A stretch of 8,820 nucleotides of DNA, taken from positions 1-8,820 of the forward strand of contig SOJA01000039.1 of NCBI GenBank assembly GCA_004376975.1. Reading direction: 5' to 3'. A program made the translations under genes and the position numbers. A model generated the notes under the pieces. The model was not told the origin of the DNA and did not search any database. It was given only the letters and a program-made list of their open reading frames with translations. Origin of the DNA: Candidatus Bathyarchaeota archaeon (lineage in GTDB: Archaea > Thermoproteota > Bathyarchaeia > Bathyarchaeales > UBA233). Shown piece after piece: positions 5,416 through 8,820 of this stretch (within the stretch, counting starts at the first letter, position 1; each line of letters opens with the position of its first letter).

Positions 5416-6618
5416 TTACTCCATCTCAATTGTTGCAGGCGGCTTTGGAGTAACATCATAGTAAACTGTTGATACATTTGGGCATTCCTCAATTACTTTT
5501 TCCGCGATTCTGTCCAATGCGGTCCACGGCGTTTTTGAAACTTGTGCCGTCAAGAAATTCCTTGTTTGAACTGATCGTATACCAATGACGTAGGGTTTTT
5601 TCTCAGCCACGTCTTTGACTGCGTAAAAAACCCTTGCAATTGCTGGGTTCTCGGTGATGATTCTTGCTTGAAGGGAAATGAGATTCTGGACGGGGATGTG
5701 ATGGATTTTCTTATTTATAGTCTGGATTTTTATTCCTACTATTTCACCATAACGCCTTTTTCCTCCTTTCACTCCAGTTGCCTTATCCCTAAACATTCTC
5801 ACATGGACATTCCTTGAAGGAACATTAAAAACTCGAGCTGCATAATCTTGGATATGAGTAATTTTAGACTGCTGCAATGATTCTTCGTTATCAATGATCA
5901 CGGCGAAGTATTGACTAGGTTTATATTGTGTAAGTTCACGTTCAACAATGTCTGTAGCTTTTTTCAAGGTCTCCAACTTATCGGGGCGGATTTCTCCAAC
6001 CACACGAACTGATAGCCCTGGTCCGGGAAATGGTTGCCTTTCAGAAAACTCAGTTGGCACTCCTAAATATCTTGCAACCATCCTCACTTGTTCCTTATAT
6101 AAGGTTACTAAGGGTTCAACTATCTTAAAGCCGAAGCGTTCCACAGGGTTTATGCCCATCGGCTCTAAAACATTGTGCTGTGTTTTTACACCGCCAACTG
6201 TTTCCTCAATGTCGGCACGTATTGTACCTTGCACTAGTATCTTGCAATTTTCTTCTTTGGCTGTTTCGCTCAGCACCTGATAGAAGGTTTCACGGAACCT
6301 TTTCCGTTTTTCTTCAGCGTCACTCAACCCTTTCATATCCTTGAGGAAACGTTCGCGAACTTCAACTATTTTCAGCGACACGTTTAGAGGTGGCTTCGCC
6401 AAAATTTCTGCTACGTACTCAGATTCGCCAACTCGCATGAAAGCGTCATCCAAAATCACACATGCAAGGTTTTCACCTATGGCTCTATGCATAAGCACAG
6501 CGCATGTTGTACTGTCAACACCGCCAGAAACAGCCACCAAAGCCCGCTCATTGCCAATGGTTTTCCTCAACTCTTCAAGTTGGGCTTCAACAAAGGTTTT
6601 TGGGTCAAATTTATCCAA
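5416..6618 (-). CDS. guaAB: GMP synthetase ATP-pyrophosphatase subunit (GuaA C-terminal type), divergent
   Basis: This subunit adenylates XMP with ATP so that ammonia can replace the adenylate and yield GMP. The 400-residue product has the N-type PP-loop SGGVDS at 31-36, QGTIRADIEE at 130-139, KTQHNV at 145-150, IVEPLVTLYKEQVR at 166-179, RQPFPGPGL at 194-202, and the GMP synthetase C-terminal dimerisation domain ending DVTPKPPATIEME. There is no glutamine amidotransferase domain, as in other archaea that split the enzyme, and that partner is not in the window. It is about 90 residues longer than the roughly 310-residue archaeal subunit I recall. The usual DNGLLR-like motif is DDAFMR here (57-62). 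The TTG start at 6616-6618 has AAGGTGA nine bases upstream, overlapping the stop of the preceding gene. A paralogue with a different substrate is possible. Confidence 0.85.
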   Translation of the reverse strand: MDKFDPKTFVEAQLEELRKTIGNERALVAVSGGVDSTTCAVLMHRAIGENLACVILDDAFMRVGESEYVAEILAKPPLNVSLKIVEVRERFLKDMKGLSDAEEKRKRFRETFYQVLSETAKEENCKILVQGTIRADIEETVGGVKTQHNVLEPMGINPVERFGFKIVEPLVTLYKEQVRMVARYLGVPTEFSERQPFPGPGLSVRVVGEIRPDKLETLKKATDIVERELTQYKPSQYFAVIIDNEESLQQSKITHIQDYAARVFNVPSRNVHVRMFRDKATGVKGGKRRYGEIVGIKIQTINKKIHHIPVQNLISLQARIITENPAIARVFYAVKDVAEKKPYVIGIRSVQTRNFLTAQVSKTPWTALDRIAEKVIEECPNVSTVYYDVTPKPPATIEME

Positions 6619-6627
6619 TTTGGCTTT

Positions 6628-7077
6628 TCACCTTCGAATTATTAACTCGTTTGCGGTTTTATAGCTTAAGTATTTACCGCCTCGTGGTATTCTTGCAACG
6701 CCTACAGCCGTGCGTATAACATTCAGGGATATGGGATTTTCGAGTTCACGAAAATTCTTGAATCTGATAAAAGTCACTGTTTGTCTGCCTTTGAGAAAAC
6801 TAACGTATTCAGCGAATTTTCCAAAGCAGGTTTCAGCTCCAAATGTGTTCCAGAGTTCTTTGTAGTCTCCAGCCAAACGTTCAGTGAAGTCTGCAACGCC
6901 TCGAATCTGCATTATTGGTTTTTTGATGTAGAAAAAGAGTTTTTGGGTTTCAACAGGCCCAACACGGTTTTTCCGAACAAAAACACGCGTTCCATCGCCG
7001 TTTCGGTTTCGTTTACATAGCCTGTTCCACCCTTTTTTATCAGATATTAGGATGTAGGCGTAATAGTCATTTAGCAA
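6628..7077 (-). CDS. PUA-like fold protein (DUF365-type), unknown function
   Basis: This product of 149 residues looks like the archaeal DUF365/EVE-type branch of the PUA-like fold, small domains that often bind RNA or modified bases. Visible support is RVFVRKNRV at 31-39 (a VFVK-like strand), LFFYIKKPIMQIRGVADF at 47-64 (the strand pair of a PUA-like barrel), and VTFIRFKNFRELENPI at 101-116. The match is from memory and moderate. Start choice is between the TTG at 7077, with GGAGA ten bases upstream, and the TTG at 7086, where that site is too close; I prefer 7077. Its TGA is nine bases from the GMP synthetase start, whose ribosome site overlaps this stop, so the two are very likely translated from one mRNA. 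Whether it relates to guanine nucleotide metabolism is unknown. Confidence 0.75.
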   Translation of the reverse strand: MLNDYYAYILISDKKGWNRLCKRNRNGDGTRVFVRKNRVGPVETQKLFFYIKKPIMQIRGVADFTERLAGDYKELWNTFGAETCFGKFAEYVSFLKGRQTVTFIRFKNFRELENPISLNVIRTAVGVARIPRGGKYLSYKTANELIIRR

Positions 7078-7204
7078 GGGTAACAAATCTCCAGAAACTA
7101 TCTACAAGTTTGTTATCGAAAGTATGTAATAATTTTTTGCATCGGCTTACCGGGTTGATGATTACAGCATTTCACTATCAAAGACAAAAACCTTTAGAGC
7201 AGAG

Positions 7205-7230
7205 TTGATAATTTTCAAGTAATTTATCAA
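7205..7230. repeat. Inverted repeat TTGATAA-N12-TTATCAA in the divergent intergenic region
   Basis: Perfect seven-base arms lie at 7205-7211 and 7224-7230 with a 12-base spacer. A CTATCAA at 7176-7181 and a TTGATGA at 7155-7161 lie nearby. The repeat lies between divergent genes (7077 minus and 7335 plus), where an operator could act on both. Seven bases of A/T-rich symmetry can occur by chance. The rest of 7078-7334 shows no gene that I can support. Confidence 0.35.
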
Positions 7231-7305
7231 AAGCTGAAGTATCCTCCAGATAAGAACCCCGAAAAGCAGCATTCTGGCGGGTTTAAAGTTTTTCTGTTCT
7301 AATGT

Positions 7306-7314
7306 TTTATTATA
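7306..7314 (+). promoter_or_regulatory. TATA element of the 113-residue orphan gene
   Basis: TTTATTATA lies about 25 bases before the ATG at 7335, which would make a nearly leaderless mRNA. A second candidate, TTTAAAG at 7282-7288, would give a leader of roughly 25 bases containing the AGGT at 7327-7330. The two cannot be separated from sequence alone. Confidence 0.4.
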
Positions 7315-7334
7315 GAGAAGTTGAGTAGGTTTCA

Positions 7335-7676
7335 ATGAAGACAGATGAAGTGAAGACTATGGCTAATGCTTTGAAGGAAATGAATGAGAACTATGTAGAT
7401 CTGATGCAGTCTGTGAAGGAAACAATCAAAGAGGTCAAGGCAACGAGGAAACTGTGGCGTGATGAAAATCAGTCAAGTCTAATAAGACTAGGTGTAAAAT
7501 GTATAGTGTTTCCTGAACCCACTCCGATAAGCGAAACGATAGGCACATGTTTAGTTGTGGCTGGAGTAGTTCAAAAGGGAATACGAAGTCGTAGCACTTA
7601 CATAGAAGATGTTTGCGAAACCTTCCAAGACGCATTCAAAGATGTGTTTGAGACAAAACATAACCTTCGAATCTGA
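7335..7676 (+). CDS. Unrecognised small protein (113 residues)
   Basis: I do not recognise this family. The 113-residue product begins with a charged, probably helical or coiled-coil region of about 45 residues (MANALKEMNENYVDLMQSVK at 9-28, then ETIKEVKATRKLW), followed by a short extended part CIVFPEPTPIS, a small hydrophobic stretch ETIGTCLVVAGVVQKG (too short and interrupted for a sure membrane helix), and a C-terminal helix YIEDVCETFQDAFKDVFE. It resembles small oligomeric scaffold or adaptor proteins in general character only. The ATG at 7335 has TAGGT a few bases upstream. It runs in the same direction as the RHH gene, 62 bases ahead of it, and read-through could join them. Confidence 0.75.
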   Translation: MKTDEVKTMANALKEMNENYVDLMQSVKETIKEVKATRKLWRDENQSSLIRLGVKCIVFPEPTPISETIGTCLVVAGVVQKGIRSRSTYIEDVCETFQDAFKDVFETKHNLRI

Positions 7677-7680
7677 AGGC

Positions 7681-7732
7681 TTCACCAAATTTTATATCTA
7701 GCACATATTATTTACATAACATATTCGGTGAA
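7681..7732. repeat. Inverted repeat (TTCACCAAAT / ATTCGGTGAA) around the RHH gene promoter
   Basis: The arm at 7681-7690 pairs with 7723-7732 in nine of ten positions, with 32 bases between. Inside lie the TATA box (7691-7698) and two direct copies of ACATATT (7703-7709 and 7719-7725). The right arm contains the GGTGA ribosome site of the RHH gene. This could be an operator, or in a read-through transcript an RNA stem hiding the ribosome site. Confidence 0.45.
7691..7698 (+). promoter_or_regulatory. TATA element of the RHH regulator gene
   Basis: TTTATATC is a close match to the archaeal TATA consensus, 15 bases after the stop of the preceding gene. A start near 7720 leaves a leader of about 19 bases that carries GGTGA at 7727-7731, seven bases before the ATG at 7739. 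Confidence 0.6.
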
Positions 7733-7738
7733 AAACGC

Positions 7739-7891
7739 ATGAAACTTGTAACAGTGTTATTACCGGAAGCTTATCTTGAAGGTTTGGATGAACTTGTAAG
7801 GGCGAATATGTATCCGAGTAGAAGCGCAGTCATAAGGTCTGCAGTCAGGGATTTACTGAAAAAAGAACTCTGGGAAAGAAGAGGAAGATAA
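7739..7891 (+). CDS. Ribbon-helix-helix (CopG-type) DNA-binding protein, 50 residues
   Basis: The product is 50 residues, the size of a minimal ribbon-helix-helix repressor. KLVTVLLPEAYLEGLDELVR (2-21) gives the beta strand that dimerises and contacts DNA, followed by helix A. MYPSRSAVIRSAVRDLLKKE (24-43) gives the turn with the typical SRSxxIRxAV motif and helix B, followed by a basic tail WERRGR. This places it with CopG/NikR-like regulators, cytosolic dimers that bind short repeats in DNA. It is preceded by its own TATA box, a good GGTGA ribosome site and repeats at 7681-7732, which suggests autoregulation as an inference. No toxin or metal-sensing domain is attached, and no recognised toxin gene is beside it, though the preceding 113-residue orphan could be a partner. 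Confidence 0.88.
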   Translation: MKLVTVLLPEAYLEGLDELVRANMYPSRSAVIRSAVRDLLKKELWERRGR

Positions 7892-7900
7892 CCCCTCTCA

Positions 7901-7909
7901 TTTTTATTT
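7901..7909 (+). terminator. T-rich run after the RHH gene
   Basis: TTTTTATTT starts ten bases after the stop codon of the RHH gene, in the 28-base gap before the end of convergent pyrF. It fits an archaeal U-run terminator for the plus strand. No comparable run is seen for pyrF on the minus strand. Confidence 0.45.
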
Positions 7910-7919
7910 GTGATTGACT

Positions 7920-8687
7920 TCATTTACATTGATTTGCTTGATCTCTGATTTTCTTCGCGGTTTCACCCGGATCTTCTGAGAGGGTTACTGTTCGTCCCAC
8001 GATCAAGTAGTGTGCTCCTGCTTTCAAAGTTGATTGGATTATTCCGCCTTGAGCACCTATTCCTGGCGAAAAGATTGGGATTCTTTCACCGAGTATTTCG
8101 TGCACTTCACGTATTTTTTCTGGGTATGTTGCACCGACAACAGCGCCCTCAGCATTCCATTCCAAGGCTTTTTTTGCAAAGGAAATATATTGAAGAAGTT
8201 TTTCGCTGGTTTTAACATTACAAACTAGCTGTCCATACCCTTCCCATGCTCCTTTATGACTCATGTAAACGAGAAGAATTACGCCACGGCGGAGTTTACG
8301 TGCAACTTCAAACACGGGTTTTAAACCTTCTTCCCACCCTACAAAGGGATTGGCTGTCAAAGCGTCGAAGCCGGCGGTGTAATAGTATTCTGCAATCGCT
8401 TGGTTTGTTGCTCCTATGTCGTTTATTTTGCAGTCCATTATCGCCATTAAACCCAAGTTATGAACTTTTTTAACTAGTTCTTGAACGTCGTTAAATGTGC
8501 CGAGTGGAAGAATTAGGTGGCGGTTAAATTTTACGGCGCAGATATAGGGGTGCACTGCTTCTAGAGTGTTCTTTGCTTTGGACAAGAGGTTTTGGCGGTT
8601 TTCTGATTGAAAGGGAAAGTCTAGGGCTAAAATGATGTTTGATTTTTTGTTTCTTGCAGATTGCTCCATCTTAAGGCGGAAAGACAT
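7920..8687 (-). CDS. pyrF: Orotidine 5'-phosphate decarboxylase
   Basis: PyrF catalyses the last step of UMP synthesis, decarboxylating OMP to UMP in the cytosol. The 255-residue product is a TIM barrel with ALD at 21-23, the substrate-binding Lys at 53 in AVKFN, the catalytic Asp-Lys-Asp set in DCKINDI (D85, K87, D90), NPFVGWEEGL at 113-122, GAVVGATYPEK at 181-191, SPGIGAQGG at 207-215, and the phosphate-binding Arg 232 in IVGRT. Length and several motifs (NPFVG, VVGAT) resemble the longer, class II-like branch. The ATG at 8685-8687 has GGTG a few bases upstream. A second ATG six codons on lacks such a site. It begins 15 bases after the stop of the gene entering from the right, so the two are probably one operon. 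Confidence 0.95.
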   Translation of the reverse strand: MSFRLKMEQSARNKKSNIILALDFPFQSENRQNLLSKAKNTLEAVHPYICAVKFNRHLILPLGTFNDVQELVKKVHNLGLMAIMDCKINDIGATNQAIAEYYYTAGFDALTANPFVGWEEGLKPVFEVARKLRRGVILLVYMSHKGAWEGYGQLVCNVKTSEKLLQYISFAKKALEWNAEGAVVGATYPEKIREVHEILGERIPIFSPGIGAQGGIIQSTLKAGAHYLIVGRTVTLSEDPGETAKKIRDQANQCK

Positions 8688-8702
8688 GCTTCAACACCAC
8701 TA

Positions 8703-8820
8703 CTATTTAGGGGTTCGGCTAAAAACTTTTATTATTCCAGTTTCTCTATCTGAAACCATACTAACGTATGATGTAGCTGTTTCTGCAGCCTTTTTCAGCT
8801 GCTTTTCTGTTATTCCCGGA
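8703..8820 (-). CDS. C-terminal fragment of an unidentified protein
   Basis: The last 38 codons of a minus-strand gene enter from the right edge and end in TAG at 8703-8705. The readable end is PGITEKQLKKAAETATSYVS (the first 20 of the 38 residues), then MVSDRETGIIKVFSRTPK. It looks like a charged helix followed by a short beta strand. I do not recognise it. The 15-base gap to pyrF suggests co-transcription and so perhaps, but not necessarily, a role in pyrimidine synthesis. The alternative frames contain early stops. Confidence 0.6.
   Translation of the reverse strand, partial: PGITEKQLKKAAETATSYVSMVSDRETGIIKVFSRTPK

Noticed and set aside
5948..6664. Plus-strand open frames opposite the GMP synthetase gene
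   Set aside because: Ser/Thr/Pro-rich shadow translations of a long, conserved minus-strand gene.
7155..7236. C/D-box small RNA candidate (TTGATGA, later TTGATAA, and CTGA near 7233)
   Set aside because: The first box has a wrong first base, no internal CTGA precedes the second box, and the spacing of about 80 bases is too long for the usual archaeal C/D form.
1..8820. CRISPR array, insertion sequence, tRNA or rRNA gene
   Set aside because: No regularly spaced direct repeats, no transposase-like frame or terminal inverted repeats, and no cloverleaf or rRNA stretch was seen on either strand by eye.

Overview
The window reads as a chromosomal segment from an archaeon, most likely a TACK-group lineage such as Bathyarchaeota. 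This rests on gene content: an archaeal NAC protein with a UBA tail, an archaeal MBF1 with its N-terminal zinc ribbon, the archaeal tRNA methylase Trm56, an arcadin-1-like protein, a GMP synthetase ATP-pyrophosphatase subunit without its amidotransferase domain, and TATA-type promoters with short or absent leaders. The lineage call is inference; no rRNA or tRNA gene is present. I see no insertion sequence, CRISPR array, prophage gene or attachment site. Codon use and base composition look even across the window by eye.

Layout. 1-794 (minus) is the N-terminal part of a PfkB-family kinase with a GTG start, running off the left edge. 987-1862 (minus) is an operon of a PUA-domain RNA-binding protein followed by NAC. 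It diverges from a plus-strand operon at 1919-4285: MBF1, the ribosome-associated GTPase HflX, and Trm56. The two operons appear to share one symmetric TATA element near 1883-1892, so translation and RNA factors are arranged around a two-way core promoter. HflX has no usable start codon in its own frame, although a well-placed Shine-Dalgarno site and ATG sit in another frame.

4294-4575 (minus) is an acylphosphatase, convergent with trm56. 4718-5050 (plus) is an unrecognised 110-residue protein whose end overlaps, tail to tail, the end of an arcadin-1-like gene (5034-5360, minus). 5416-7077 (minus) is a pair: a PUA-like (DUF365-type) protein and, nine bases later, a GMP synthetase-type ATP-pyrophosphatase. 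7335-7676 (plus) is an unrecognised 113-residue protein. It is followed by a 50-residue ribbon-helix-helix regulator (7739-7891, plus) whose promoter carries inverted and direct repeats. 7920-8687 (minus) is orotidine 5'-phosphate decarboxylase, 15 bases downstream of another minus-strand gene of which only the last 38 residues are in the window.

Most of the window is housekeeping: translation quality control, tRNA modification and nucleotide synthesis. I found no convincing new multi-gene system. The points most worth a second look are the hflX start, the shared MBF1/PUA promoter, the arcadin-like gene without a crenactin beside it, the unusual GMP synthetase, and the small RHH gene with its repeat-bearing promoter.
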